DNA of 64,000 bases from Spinacia oleracea (GCF_020520425.1 NC_079488.1:90935285-90999284), one strand, 5' to 3'; numbered from the stretch's first letter, positions 37,501-50,869 are shown. Notes: generated by a model not told the origin, from the sequence alone. Translations and numbers: made by a program.

Positions 37501-39602
37501 ACAAAATAATTTAGTGGCGGGGAATCGAAAATGGCAGAAGCAAAGGTCATTATCAAATACATTGTTTATGCGGCTTGTGCCATATTTTCCCTCCCTGTTT
37601 GTGTTTCAGTTTCTTCACGGATAAATATTAATCTCTAATGAAACATTTGTATTTAGATGGATAAGGATTTAATGACTGTAATCTTGTTTTTTTTATTCGT
37701 ATAGTTTTGTTTTCCGGTAACAATTATAATTTCCGGCGCAAATTGATCGGAAAATGACAATTAAGAGTTAAGTACACGTTGTTCAATAGTTGTGGGGTTG
37801 ATTTGCACATGACACTGAAGTTATGGGGCTGATTGCCACTTTACAAAGTAGATTAACAGTTCATATGATGAAAGTTGTCAAGTTAAATTGGCTTCACATT
37901 TTCCTAGAAGTTTGCTTTTCTTGATTCTTGCCTAATAGTCATATCAGACATAGAAGGGATAAAAAGAATTTCTTTATCATGTCAAATACTCAAATGTACG
38001 ATAAATAATTGAAATCCCTTTAATTTTAAAAATTGAAGTTGAATATCTTCAGTTGGCAGAGTGGGAGAATTAGCTAGATTGAAATAATTTTCACGTGGAT
38101 ATGGGTGTGACTGTGTGAATGAGACCTCTCGTGTACTATCTGAGACACATTCTGCAACTTTGCATTCTTTATCACAACTGTGGCAGAATCCACAAAAGTA
38201 TTCCATGAGTACAGTATCCGATGTGGCGATGTGCGTTGTTCTTGTGGACTTAGTGTGTACGGAGAGTCAAACTAAATGCTCTTAAGTGCAATATTTAACT
38301 GAAAGTAGCATTACGGAAGTTAAGTGAAATTGCTTAAAAATTTAAGAGAGGTTTCGTGTGAAGATAATCTTAAATGATAGGAAATATTAAGTTGTTTATG
38401 CATTATAGTGTTGCCTCTATTGTGCCTGTGAATATTGATATTTTTGGTTTGATGAACAATGGGAATGCAGAAGAAGAAACTGATCCATACAAGTCTCCTA
38501 CGAAACACAATATTAGGATGGCATTGTTTTGGCTTGTAAATGGGTGTCAACCTGGAGACTCTCTGGTATTTCACTATTCTGGGCATGGTTCACGACAGAG
38601 GAATTATAACGGGGATGAAGCGGATGGATATGATGAAACTCTATGCCCCTTGGACTTTGAAACACAGGGAATGATTGTTGATGATGAAATAAATACAGCT
38701 ATTGTCAGACCTCTTCCTCGTGGAGTGAAGCTTCATGCAATAATAGATGCATGTCATAGTGGCACTGTACTGGATTTACCATTTCTTTGCAGAATGAACA
38801 GGTTAGTTTTTCCAGAGAAGCTAGTGTTTTTCTTGGTGATGCTACTTGCATGTTCTTCAATAAAAATTATACAGTTGATGGATAAGTCCATTGTGTAGTC
38901 TTGTTCTCAAGCAACTTTCTAGACTCCTTCCCAGTTCCTAGTATAAGAAGTCACATGTAATGAAATATAATATTATTTAATAATATGATGTAGGAGCGGG
39001 CAATATGTTTGGGAGGATCATCGTCCGCGATCAGGCGTATGGAAAGGATCGAATGGTGGAGAAGTTATATCGATTAGTGGTTGTGATGATGACCAAACCT
39101 CAGCGGATACAGCTGTAAGATCCAGTGTGTTGCATTTTCATAATGATAATAAATAAAAAAAGAAGGTAATTCTGAAAACGGGGTTTTGTTTGGTCAGGCA
39201 TTGTCACAGATAACTTCGACCGGGGCAATGACTTACTGTTTTATCCAAGCCATTGAGCGTGGACAAGCAAGCACTTATGGAAGCATGTTAAATTCAATGA
39301 GGTCAGCGATACGTAATGTTGGTAATGGCTCTGGAGGAGGAGGAGGTGGTGGTGGAGGTGGTGTTGTTACATCTCTTCTGACCATGCTAGTCTCCGGAGG
39401 AAGTGTTAGTGGTGGGGGGCTCAGTCAGGTTACATTTCTTATTTTCCTACCTATATAATATATTTTTGATGATGAATCTTTACTTTCCAGTTTCCCTCCT
39501 TGGTTGTATGTCTAACTTATCTTGTTTTTGTATGGTAAACAGGAACCGCAACTGACTGCTTGCGAGCCATTTGACGTGTATATGAAACCCTTTTCTCTAT
39601 GA
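34582..39602 (+). CDS. MC1: Type I metacaspase with LSD1-type zinc finger (MC1-like)
   Basis: Cysteine protease of the C14 family, cleaving after Arg/Lys; the Arabidopsis counterpart MC1 promotes pathogen-triggered cell death. Exons 34582-34960, 38471-38801, 38994-39114, 39198-39428 and 39543-39602 give 373 aa in phase. The prodomain has an LSD1-type zinc finger with CxxC pairs at residues 7/10 and 25/28, followed by a Pro/Ser/His-rich linker. The catalytic domain starts at KRAVICGISY; the catalytic dyad is His165 (HYSGHGSR) and Cys221 (DACHSGT). The C-terminal part ends QLTACEPFDVYMKPFSL. A run of ten Gly codons-worth of (gga/ggt) interrupts the small-subunit region at 39333-39362. Intron 1 is 3.5 kb and carries a Mutator-like foldback. 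Three in-frame ATGs open the gene; the first was taken. Confidence 0.95.
37050..37839. mobile_element. Mutator-like non-autonomous element in metacaspase intron 1
   Basis: About 790 bp bounded by long inverted repeats of roughly 130 bases: gtggcaaatcagccccataa at 37050 and its complement ttatggggctgattgccac ending at 37839, with further matching words (gtcatgtgc, aatcaaccc, tgtcattttccg) on both sides. No coding region inside. A 9-bp target duplication could not be recognised, so the class is inferred from the long terminal repeats. Confidence 0.65.
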
Positions 39603-40660
39603 TTCACATACATTTTAGATTTTACCCATCAGAAAGAATGTCTCGTTCTCATAGATGACCTGTTTTGATTCTGATTTGTTGTAAATGATTAATGCAGAAT
39701 AATAGATGGTTTTATGCCGAGTAACAATATCATCATTCTTTTCTTTTAACAAGTAGTCCGTACTCCCTTTTGGAGTATGCAGTATTGCAGTGTGTAAATA
39801 TGGACCTGACAAATCGGGAATTTGTAGATTTTAATTACAGTATTTGGTTTGAAATATCAAGTATTTCTTTCTATATATGAGCATGAGCAACCCCTAAAGT
39901 TAAAGTGAGTGCATCAAGTACAGGCGAATGACACTCGTGCTGTGCATGCCGCAGACATGGTGAATGTTCTCTATATACGGAGTAGTACACTATAAGTTTT
40001 CTAGAGGCAATGAAGCCCATATATAATATATTGTTATGCATGATTTCTGATGCACATAGATAGTCGACTCAACTGTCTTTCTCTTGCTACTCAGTCCTCT
40101 GCTAATTTGTGATAACTGATAACCCATAAGTACATGAAGGAATTTAATTATTTCTTTACTAAAATCTTACCTAACCCCATCAAAAACTAATCCATTCAAG
40201 TACAATCCAGACTAGTATTTTATCATTTTTTTTCATAAAATAAACAATAAAATATTAAGTCAAATATTAAATAATGGAGTATTTTTTTATGAAAATGCAA
40301 ATGCAAATGCAAATGATGATCGTGTTGGGAACACTAGAACAAATGTTTAATACTTTGTACCACTCATTTCCCCAATTACGTAATAATTATATTTTTAAGT
40401 TATTCATTTCACAAAATATTAATTTATTAACTACTCCGTAATGAATTGTATAACGATATAATGCACCTCAAGTTAAGACCTCTGGTAAAATAAGTTGGGC
40501 CAATTCCTCAAAACTTTGCTTCTTCTTCTTGTAGATCTCCTAAACTTTTGGCTGTTGACTCTCTCAATTATGTCTGTTTAGTTTTTCCCTATTTTCTCTC
40601 TCCAGCAAAACACCCTCCAAATTCCACAACATCACATTTCTAACAAACCAAACTAACCAA
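39603..40660. other. Spacer between the metacaspase and eIF4G genes
   Basis: Contains the metacaspase 3' UTR and the upstream region of eIF4G. No open frame of interest. A short aaatgc tandem (aaatgcaaatgcaaatgcaaatg, about 40294-40317) is present. Confidence 0.4.
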
Positions 40661-40964
40661 CAAACAAACCATCTCTCTGTCTTCCCGCCAATCTCTGCTC
40701 TTTCTCACAATACTCTCTCTCTCTCTCCTCACTTCTTCACTCTCTAAGGTAATAATCCCTATCTAAATTACTTATAATTCACAAAACTTAAATAAAGTTG
40801 GTTTATTTATCAATCATAATGTTTAATTTTTGATTTTATGGTGCAATTGAAGAAAAAGTTAAAATCTTTTTCTGGGTTTTTTCTTCAGTTTTAGATTGAT
40901 TGAAATTGATTTCTTGTGTTGATCGGGAAAAATGATAGGAGAGTCAGAAATTCAGACAATATAT
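40661..40964 (+). promoter_or_regulatory. CT-rich eIF4G leader with probable 5' UTR intron
   Basis: A strong CT tract (ctctctctctctcctcac about 40712-40735) ends at ctctaag followed by a donor GT at 40749. A branch/acceptor-like tract ttttttcttcag ends at 40888. An intron in the 5' leader (40749-40888) is inferred. The upstream ATG at 40932 is in frame with the chosen start at 40965. Confidence 0.45.
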
Positions 40965-43900
40965 ATGTCCCAAAATCAAATAAGGGTTGAAAAGAAGGAG
41001 AAGCAGTACAGAAAAACAGGGGGTGGTGGAAGATTAAACAACACCTCGTCTGATCACCTTCAACGCTCACTTTCCGCCACGGGCAGACCTGCCTCCCCCG
41101 TCCCTCCTCTCTCTCGTAACAATCGCAGGTTTCTACCCCTTTAATTCTTTATTGTTATTTATAATTGTTAATTATTTTTTTAATTTCTTGTGTTATTTTT
41201 TATTTAATTTTATTCTTTATGATTAGGGTTTGTGTTATGACTGAGTATTGTTTTTATTACAGTGTGCAATCGGAGGTGTTTTGATTATTTGGCACTATTT
41301 ATTTTTGCTTCAAACTAATTATGTGTCACGTGATCGAACACTAAACCTCATCTATTAAAAGTTTCAATTCCTACCATCTTAGCTAGCTACATATATAAAT
41401 GTAAAATACAACAAAAAAATTATACATTTTTACAAAAAGTAAAACGTCCAGCAACGTCCGGGCCACACACTAGTGTAACATTAAATCTGGGCGGAGCAAA
41501 AATTTTAAACATACAGTTAAAAGAGTATTAAACCATTTTTTGAAATATTAAATTCCTAGGAACACTTTGTTTAGTGGTCCATTAATGTGGTGCAACTGTT
41601 GTATTGGAAATTTTCCGGGGTTGATGACTTGATGTTGGATCTTTTAGAGGTGGTAACAATTGTAAAAATCAGTGAGTTAGTGGTTCTTGGACCTTTTTTC
41701 TTATTCTTTTGTTGGTGGGTAAGGGTGTTTAGGATTGTGTAGTGGGGTAGAAGGGTTGCTGACTTGCTGTTCTTTTGCCTGTTGTTGTTTTTTCAACACT
41801 AGGTTGTTGCTTGTAATTTGTGTACTTTCGAACCTTCCGTTCCTAGAGTAGGATCCACACTTGGCACCCTTGTCGGTATGCGGTTTGTTGATTACATGGA
41901 GGATTTCATTTTGATCGATTTCCTCTCTTTCTTGTGTTGCTTTTTTTATGGTTTAGTTTGAAGAAGTCAAACAATGGACAAGGTGGGAAACCAGGGGGAA
42001 AGTTTGGACCTGTATCACCAGACCCTATTCCTGCTGCTGCCGGTTTTCATTGCGTCGAGAATGGCAATCATGTGCAGTCTACATTACATGGTAGTCTTCA
42101 TTTTCTTTGTTTTTCATTTGTTTTCAACTAGTATTCTGTTGTCAATTACAATTACAGTATGTGTTTTAAATTATTAGAACAACCCATTGTTTTTTAGCAG
42201 TATCTTCTGCACCAGCTGCAGCTGTTGTTTCCAAGCCAGCAGATACATCAAGTCAGAAGAGCAGTCAACCCATTCCAAAAGCTCCATCTTCTCAATTGTC
42301 CACCATGATTTCAGACTCAACCTTGCCTTCAACTCCTTCAAAAGGTATTACCTTTTTCCTTCGAATTGTATCAAATCACATAGGTGGTTTCAGTTTGTCA
42401 AGACTCAAGAGGGATCAGGGTAGGCAACCTGAACTTTTGTACAAGGGTTATAACAAGAAATTGGACTTCTCCCTATTTATTAGTCATTCGTCTCTTTTCA
42501 GGAGAAGCGGGTAAGGGATTTTCTCTTCAATTTGGATCCATAAGTCCTGGCGTTATGAATGGCATGCAGGTATATTTCTGCTTAACCGGGGACAAGGAAA
42601 GATTTTTGAAATTTCGCATTAAAAAGCCTCGTTTTTAATATCTTTTGTCACTGCAAGTCTGCAATAGAATATATATGTACTTTAGTTTCTTTTTAGAACT
42701 TAAAGCCAATGTTTTTGGTGCATCTAATAGTTTCTATTTATGTTTCCTGTAGGTGCCAGCACGAACCAGCTCAGCTCCACCAAATTTGGACGTCCAAAAG
42801 CGTGATCAGGTCTGTTATCCTTATCTTTCCTCGAGCCAGTATCTTGCTCTTGTCCCCCTTCATGGCTTCATGTCATAGTGATTAGTATCTTACCACTAAC
42901 CCCAAGAAAATGCATAGTTGTATCATAAGATGGCCAATTCAGAAAGCCAAGTTGTGACACAAGTGGCAAAATGACTATAGTGCCTTGCATTAGCTAGCTA
43001 GCTAGTTAGGGGATTGATTTATTGTGTACTGAATAATTATTTGTTTATAGATGAACACTCATGTCTAGTCTAATGTCTAATTTTGAGTTTCCCTTGACTG
43101 AGTTGACTCAATCAAGTGTCTTAGACTACTTTTCTTCTTATGTTGGTACAATTGCAAGTCAGGCAATGCCTTTCTAGTTAAGGGGCAACAGAAAACCCCC
43201 TTAAATTAAGGTAAGGTTGCTACATACGTTAGACCTCCCTACTTTGCCTTTGGCTTTGTGACTTTTAAGAGCCATTCGTGTAAGATATAGAAATATGGCA
43301 TGTTATAAATAATGTTTAATCGTTATGGTGGTGGAGAAAGAGGTGAGCTGATTTTCCAAGTTGTGTTGTTTGGTTTGATGACAATGATCATGGTTTGAAG
43401 GCAACAACTGCCACAAGCTTAAAACCTCTCATGCTCTGTGATTGAATTTATTAACCTGTACTGATGGCTCTTTGTATTTGTTGGCCATGCAGGTTCAGCC
43501 TGCTGCTGCAAGGGCCCCACCTGCTATTCCAGTATCATATTCTCCTAAGCACCAAGTGCCTGAAATGAGTCATACTGCTTCAAAGATCACAAAAGACTTA
43601 CAAGTGAGTCAAGCAACATCTGTACCTTCTCCAGTTGAACCAACACAGACTCAGAAGCCTGCTGTTATTCCAATGCCAGGGAAGTCGATGCCCTTGCCTT
43701 ATCAACAACAACAACAACAAATTCAGCCTCAAGGCACACCAAATATTTCACTTCAAATGCAAATGCAGATGCCTCTTCATATAAGAAATCCGCCTCAAGT
43801 TCAGCAGCAGGTCTTTGTGCCTGGTCTTCAACACAATCATATGCAGAATCAGGGAATCGTCCACCAAGGCCAGAACTTTGGGTTCAACCCTCAATTCGGA

Positions 43901-46900
43901 CCCCAGCTGCCTCATCAGACAGCAAATTTAGGAATGAATTTGTCACCTCAATTTAAGCTGCAGCACCCTGTAAACGTTGGAAGTACTCGGAAAGTAGTGA
44001 AGATTACTCATCCAGAGACACACGAGGAACTGAGACTAGGAAATAGGGATGGCGGCTCACCTAGATCAAGACCACCACATATGGGGCCTCCACAATCTCA
44101 ACCTGTGCGTTCTTATACATCAATGCACTCTGGTGGCTACTATTCTAATTCCTACACTACAGGTCCTCCCATTTTTCCAGCACCAAATTCTCTTTCTCTG
44201 TCAACCACTCAATTAACTGCTAACTCTCAGGGTCCTAGGTTCAACTATCCCATTACCCAGGCTCCCCCAACTATGCCATTTATGAATCAATCTGCTTCTA
44301 ATTCTTTACCCAACGGGAAGGCTGCGCATGGGATTTTGGAGCCGCCCTTAGATTTGGCTCGGAATGTTCGCAATGCTTTACCTTCTGTACATTCAACTTC
44401 ACCAGCAACAAATATTAAAGCAGCTGTTGACTCTGCAGCAGAGAAGGGTACAGACTCCTATGCCATTGAAAATGTCAACTCACACAAGCTAGTCTTGAAA
44501 AGAGATATTGAAGTCAATGCAAATGATTCTTCTTGTGTCTATGCTCCAACCAATACAGATGTCATTAAGAAGGAAGATGTAGTCAAGTTGGACTCCACGA
44601 GGGATGTACAGAAGGAACATTTACAATCATCTCCAAAGGTCATTTTTCTTGGTAGTGTGTTTTTTTGAAGTAGTTTGGGGTGGGATTACTCAATGGGAAT
44701 TGATTGTGTATTTTATTTGCAGGTTGATGTATCGGCTGACTCAAATGTATTTCAGGTCCATGGCGATTCTGCTGCTCCAGGATGTGCAGAAGCTGCAAAA
44801 TCTAATATTTCATTAGGGCGTGAAAACGATGTCTCTCTGTTGAAGGAGTCTCATGTGAGTACTGGTTCAGGATCAACTGATCTTGGTGTTGAAAAGGTTG
44901 CAAGTAAGGATCAAGATGCTACACAAAACGGTCACCTTTTGCAAGATGCAGAGCAACAAGGGGAAAAGGAAGTTGAAGGGATGGAACCAGGTAGTGCTTT
45001 GAAGTCTATGGATTTTGTTAAGACTGAACAATGTGATGAATTTAAGAAATTTGATCATGAGGCACATGGTTTTGAAGCTTCTCAGGGGCAGTCTGAATCT
45101 TCCGCTTCTGGAACTGAAGGTGAAAAGGCAGCCTTGCAAACTTCTCCAACAGATAATGTGTTGAAATCTATGTCAGATAAAGCGGTAGCTCCTGCTTCTG
45201 CAAATTTAAGTGAGGAGGTGGAAATTATAGAGAAAGAAAGGTCAAGTTCCTCTTCATGTAAGACAAAGAATAGTAGGGGAAAGAAGAAGCGGAAAGAAAT
45301 GCTTCAGAAAGCAGATTCTGTTGGGACAAATTCTGATCTGTACATGGCCTATAAGGGTCCAGAGGATAAAAAAGAAACTGTTACTGCTGGAGAAGGTGCC
45401 TCTAGGATTAGTTTGAAGATTCCTTCTCAGGGTGTACTGGAAAGTAGTGCGAGGAAGAAGGATGAACAAAATAAACTGGAGTTTGAAGATTGGGAAGATG
45501 CTATTGATGTGTCTGCAACAAAGTTGGAATCCTCAGTTAAAGGCTCACATCATGATGAAGGAGCCTTGGTGAAAAAGTATTCCAGGGATTTTCTCCTCAC
45601 AATTTCAGAGCAGTGTACTGATCTTCCGGAGCTGTGTCAGATTATGCCTGACATTGCTGATATATTATTTTGTTTCAATGCCAATGTTCCTCGTAGTGAT
45701 CGCGACTATTCTAGTTCAGGAAGAAGTATTGATAGGGCTTCTGGAGCTGCCCGAAATGATCGGCGTGTTAATGGGATGGTGGATGCTGGTAGGTGGAATA
45801 AACAAGGTCCTCATTCATTAGGTAGGGATCCAGGATTAGATCTTGCTTATGGTGGCAATATGATTGGATATCAGTCAGGCCCAGGGATGAACTATGGCGT
45901 TCTCAGAAATCCGCGTGGACATGGACCCGTTCAGCATGCTGGTGGGATCCTGTGTGGGCCGATGGGTTTCCAGAGAAATAACCAAGATGCAGACCGTTGG
46001 CAACGAGCTACAAGTTTTGACAAAGGCTTGATGCCGGCTCCTGCACAGGTGATGCATAGAGCTGACAATAAGTATGAAGTGGGTAAAGTTAGTGATGAAG
46101 AACAGGCAAAACAGCGGAGGTTGAAGGCTATTCTAAATAAGCTTACCCCACAGAATTTTGAGAAACTGTTTGAGCAAGTTAAACAAGTTAATATTGACAA
46201 CGCGGTAACTCTAACTGGAGTCATATCTCAGATTTTTGACAAGGCTCTAACAGAACCAACATTCTGTGAAATGTATGCCAATTTCTGCTCTCATCTGGCT
46301 TCGGAATTGCCAGACCTGAGTGTGTATAATGAGAAGATCACCTTCAAGAGGCTGCTTCTTAACAAGTGTCAGGAAGAATTTGAGAGGGGAGAACGCGAGG
46401 AAGAAGAAGCTAACAAGGATGACGGTGAGAGTGAGATCAAACAAACTGAGGAAGAGAGAGAAAGGAAGAGGTTAAAAGCACGTAGACTTATGCTGGGTAA
46501 CATTAGATTGATCGGAGAGTTGTACAAGAAGAGGATGTTGACAGAGAGAATAATGCATGAGTGCATTAAGAAGTTGTTGGGCCAATATCAAAATGCTGAT
46601 GAAGAAAATATAGAAGCATTGTGCAAGTTGATGAGCACAATTGGTGAGATGATTGATCATCCGAGAGCTAAGGAGCATATGGATGCATATTTTGAAATAA
46701 TGGGACAGTTATCTAACAACATGAAGCATTCTTCAAGAGTGAGGTTCATGTTGAAGGATGCGATTGATCTTAGAAAAAACAAATGGCAACAAAGAATGAA
46801 AGTAGAAGGGCCTAAAAAGATTGAGGAAGTTCACAGGGATGCTGCTCAAGAAAGGCTTGGACAAGCTGGTGGTAGGCTAAGTCGTGGGAATTCTGGAATG

Positions 46901-48659
46901 AGGAGGGGTCAACCCCAATCCCAACCTGTAGAATATGGTCATAGTCATAGAGGGGGGCCCATGTTACCTTGTCCAGTTGGTCATAGAGGTTTTGGTAGTC
47001 AGGTGGTTGGTGGATATGGTGGACATGATGAAAGGGTTAGCTTTGAGAGTAGGAGCCTATCAGTGGGTTTGCACCAACCCCAACCCCAACCCCAACCACA
47101 ACGTGATGAGCCTATTACACTTGGACCTCAAGGTGGTCTTGCAAGGGGTATGTCATGTAGAGGACACACATCTATCTCAATTTCCCCTTCAACTGATACT
47201 AATACAAGTATTGTTAGTGGTGGTTTCACTAATGCATCAGATCGTGGATATTATTACGCAAGGAAAGATCAGTTTACGAGGCAGATGCCAGTTTCTTATG
47301 ATACAAGTTTGGACAAGTCTGTACCGACTTCGTCACCTGTGGCACAGGCAGTTGCAGCTCCAGCTGAAAGCATTGCCTCACAGAAGGTGTGGCCTGAAGA
47401 ACGCTTGAGAGACATGTCTGTGGTAACAATTAAGGAGTATTATAGGTAACAAATTTATTCTTTGTTTTATCCTTCTAACCTACAAATTACTGAAACCTTT
47501 ACCTATTGTTCAAATATTCAAAGGTTAGACATAGATGCATAGATGACAAAAGATAATTAGCCAACAAAATGCAGGATGGGGGCAGTCAGGACTGGGAATC
47601 AATAAGTTGGAAGACTGTGTGTCTTACTTTCAACTTGAAAATTTTCAAAAACTAGCTGTCTTTTGTTCAATTATGTTTAGTTTATTTGCTTCATTATCCT
47701 AGCTAATTTCTGTCTTTTATGTATGAGATTATGATCTAGGATAATAATTAAGGAGCTTATTTACCATAAACATTACCCGACTTGCATTATGCATTTCATT
47801 AGATTGAAGCAGATAATAAGGAGCTTATTTATTAAACCATATACACAACCCGATTTGCAATTATGCACTTTACTAGATTGAAGCATGACCTTTTACGTGT
47901 TATGTATGTGAGACATTTTTCTGATCAAGTAGAATTGGTTGCTTTCTGTTTGAAATAGAACTTGCTGTTTTTGAAATTCTCAATATATAATGGGAGTATT
48001 TATGGTGTTTGATCTGATAAAAATGTACTTGTTTTCCAGTGCAAACGATGAGAAGGAAGTTGCGTTGTGCATCAAAGACTTGAATGCTCCAAAATTGTAC
48101 CCCAGTGTTATATCTATTTGGGTTACTGATGCTTTTGAGAGGAAAGACTTGGAGCGTGATATGTTGGCAAAGCTGCTCATCAGCCTCACAAAGCCGCCTA
48201 GGGATAGCATGTTTAGTCCACAGCAGCTTATTGAAGGGTAAGAGTGAGTTACTTTGAAGATTTCTTTTTTGTTAAGATGGAAAGTTTCTTATAATTAATC
48301 TGAATGTTAATAATCTTTTTGGCAGTTTCGATTCTGTATTAAGAAACTTGGAGGATACTGTGACTGATGCCCCAAAAGCACCAGAGTTTCTGGGACAGAT
48401 ATTCGGTAAGGTCATCTTAGAAAACGTGTTGTCCTTAAAAGAGGTGGGTAGGTTGATACACAAAGGTGGTGAGGAACCAGGCCGTCTTGTTGAAATTGGT
48501 TTGGGAGGCGACATTCTAGGGAGCGTACTGGATACCATTAAGTCTACCAAAGGAGAATCAATGTTGAATGAGATTCGAACAACCTCCACTCTTCTACTCC
48601 AGGATTTCCGACCTCCACCTCCCCTCAAATCTAAGAAACTAGAGATGTTTATTACATAA
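40965..48659 (+). CDS. EIF4G: Eukaryotic translation initiation factor 4G
   Basis: Scaffold of the cap-binding complex eIF4F; binds eIF4E, eIF4A, eIF3 and poly(A)-binding protein. Nine coding exons: 40965-41128, 41957-42090, 42198-42344, 42502-42569, 42753-42809, 43493-44638, 44723-47445, 48040-48237 and 48326-48659, total 1656 aa in phase. The long N-terminal half is Gln/Pro/Ser-rich with a poly-Q (about 43710) and conserved QFGSISPG and RTSSAPPNLD motifs of plant eIF4G. The eIF4E-binding motif YxxxxLΦ is YSRDFLL at residue 858. The MIF4G domain spans about 1036-1262 (from RRLKAILNKLTPQNFEKLFE), and the MA3 domain about 1466-1590. A (ccaacc)n tract encodes a PQ repeat near 47086. ATG 40932 would add 11 residues; 40965 is preferred because MSQNQ resembles the usual MSxNQ start. 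Full-length eIF4G rather than the shorter eIFiso4G. Confidence 0.95.
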
Positions 48660-48660
48660 A

Positions 48661-48684
48661 GGGATGATGATGATGATGATGATG
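48661..48684. repeat. GAT trinucleotide microsatellite in eIF4G 3' UTR
   Basis: Seven tandem gat units follow the eIF4G stop codon at once. Confidence 0.85.
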
Positions 48685-49429
48685 TAGTTAATGATGCATT
48701 CTCACTTAACTGTGAGCTTCTGTTTCTCTGACATTCATAGCTAGCAACTGAAATCAAATCATTATTTTTTTGCACCTAACTAATTATGTGCAGTGCAGGT
48801 TGACATACAGATTTTTTCTTGATGGAAAACTATATAGTAATTTGCAATCTATTTAGTTAGTGAGTTGTGATTCTGGGAATCTAATACAGAAGGAGCTAAA
48901 TTAGTCATGTTTCTGGTGTTATTTTTGCAGAGATTGGCAGTGAACATTAATTAATTAATTAAGTCAGAAATTAGTGTATACAACATATATAGTATTACTC
49001 CTAATTATATTGCAGATCTGAGTTGAATTAGAAAGATGAGTCCATATTATATTTATTTTGTTATTTAATGGGATGAGAAGACTTCCAAACTATTTGTAAA
49101 CTGTCAGGGACAAGGTGTTGTTGGTGCAGAGTGGTTATGATTAAGATGTTTGTTTACTTAGATTCCAAGTTGGAATCTCCCTTCCTGCATTAGTAAGGAG
49201 TACTCCTCTAGGATCTAGCTTAGTTTGCTTTAGGTAGGCAATCTTAAGCTATTAATCTCTAAATACCCATATTGCTTTCCATGTTTGACTTTGGCAAAAA
49301 GATTAAGAAAAAGTAAGAAATCTATTAAGCTATACTCCCTCCGTGCCCTATTTATAGTCTCGTTTTACTAAAACACAAGTTATAAGAAAAGTCGAATATA
49401 ATACATGAAAAATTAGAATATACGAAGTA
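48685..49429. other. eIF4G 3' UTR and spacer
   Basis: No coding region seen. A half Stowaway-like end (ctccctccgtgccctattta) is present at about 49336 with no clear partner. Confidence 0.4.
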
Positions 49430-50052
49430 CTCCCTCCGTTTCTTTTTGTTATTTACGTTTTCCTTTTTGGGTGTCTTAAAATGTTCTTTACATTTCCTTT
49501 TATATTATCCATAAATGATTTAATATTCTATCAAAATTTGTGTGCAATGATTATTTTAACCAATTAAATTCATCGGGTCATTTAATCTCTCACACTTTTC
49601 TATTGGGACATTAAATTTTTCTCATTTTTCCAATATCATAATTTTGATAAGAGTGAAAACATTATAAATAAACGTAATTTTACTTGTTTAGATACTCCCT
49701 CTGTCCCTTAATACTTGACCTGTTTTGACCGGACACGCTTGTTAATGCACAACTTTGACCACTAATTTCTTTAACTATATACGAAGTATTATAAATACTT
49801 ATAAAAATATTAATATTTTGAAAATATATATTAAGATGAAGCCAACAATATATTATATACTAACATTCGTTTTCATACACTAGAAATAAAATAGGGTCAA
49901 AGTGAATTATGTGAACAGTGCAAAAAGTCAAAACGGGTCGAGTATTAAGGGACGGAGGGAGTAAAAAAATAGATGAATCTCAATGCACATTAATTAGTCG
50001 TTAATAAACGTGTAAAAGGTCAAATATAAATAACAAAAAGAAACGGAGGGAG
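49430..50052. mobile_element. Stowaway-like MITE (outer), carrying a second MITE
   Basis: Terminal inverted repeats ctccctccgtttctttttgt at 49430 and acaaaaagaaacggagggag ending 50052, flanked by TA on both sides. The element is interrupted by the MITE at 49695-49961. Confidence 0.8.
49695..49961. mobile_element. Stowaway-like MITE (inner, nested)
   Basis: Ends ctccctctgtcccttaatac and gtattaagggacggagggag, TA target duplications at 49693-49694 and 49962-49963. 267 bp, no coding region. Related in its ends to the MITE in CK2 beta intron 1. Confidence 0.8.
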
Positions 50053-50535
50053 TAACACATGTATGAGAAAGTGGAATATTGTACATAGGAGAAATTGTTG
50101 TTGTGTTTCAATGCATTTTTAATGAATATGTAGTACATGGAAAAATGGAGAACTTAATGACCAAAAATAGAAACAAATATAACTTTAAAAATCCCCATTT
50201 AAAAAACATGACTACAAATATGGGACGGTGGGATTATATATTTATATGTGATATAGTCATATAGAGAATAAGTCGATAACTACCAGAAAGGTAAATTCAA
50301 ATACAAGTGCTCCAAGGAACAACCATTAAAAGATAAATAATAGCAAGTATAATATGGAGTATTAGCTTAGGAGTGCGACAACTTAATTGAACACCCAAAA
50401 ATAATAAGTGAATAGTTTTAGTTGGATCTAACCCATCTAGGTAATTGGATTTAGAAGAGGAATATAAATGAAAACTTTGGATATGCTTTGATTTTAAAAC
50501 GACCTTTACCCTTTTTTGTTTTAGTCTATTTCATA

Positions 50536-50817
50536 CTCCCTCCGTATTTATTTAAGAGATATACTTGACCGGACACGGGTATTAAGAATAAGAATTGAAT
50601 TAAATAAAATAATAAAACAAGTAGGGTTGGGTAGATATTTTAATAAGTAAACAAGTGGGGACCATGTCATTTTAGGGGTGGGAGGTGGGGTGGGTAAATT
50701 AGATGTATTATTTAATTAGATGGTGGGGTTGATAAGTTACTAAAAATGGCAAGTGTATCTCTTAAATAAATACGGCCGGAAAAGGCAAGTGTATCCCTTA
50801 TATAAATACGGAGGGAG
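50536..50817. mobile_element. Stowaway-like MITE
   Basis: Ends ctccctccgtatttatttaa and the complementary tatataaatacggagggag, with TA on both sides (50534-50535, 50818-50819). A further single end (gcgagtattaaaggacggag) follows at about 50838. Confidence 0.78.
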
Positions 50818-50869
50818 TAATGTTGTTTACAAAACGGTGCGAGTATTAAAGGACGGAGAGAGTACTACT

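Noticed and set aside
46935-47408. 157-aa open frame in the +1 frame of eIF4G exon 7
   Set aside because: Alternative frame of a well-supported exon; no independent evidence.
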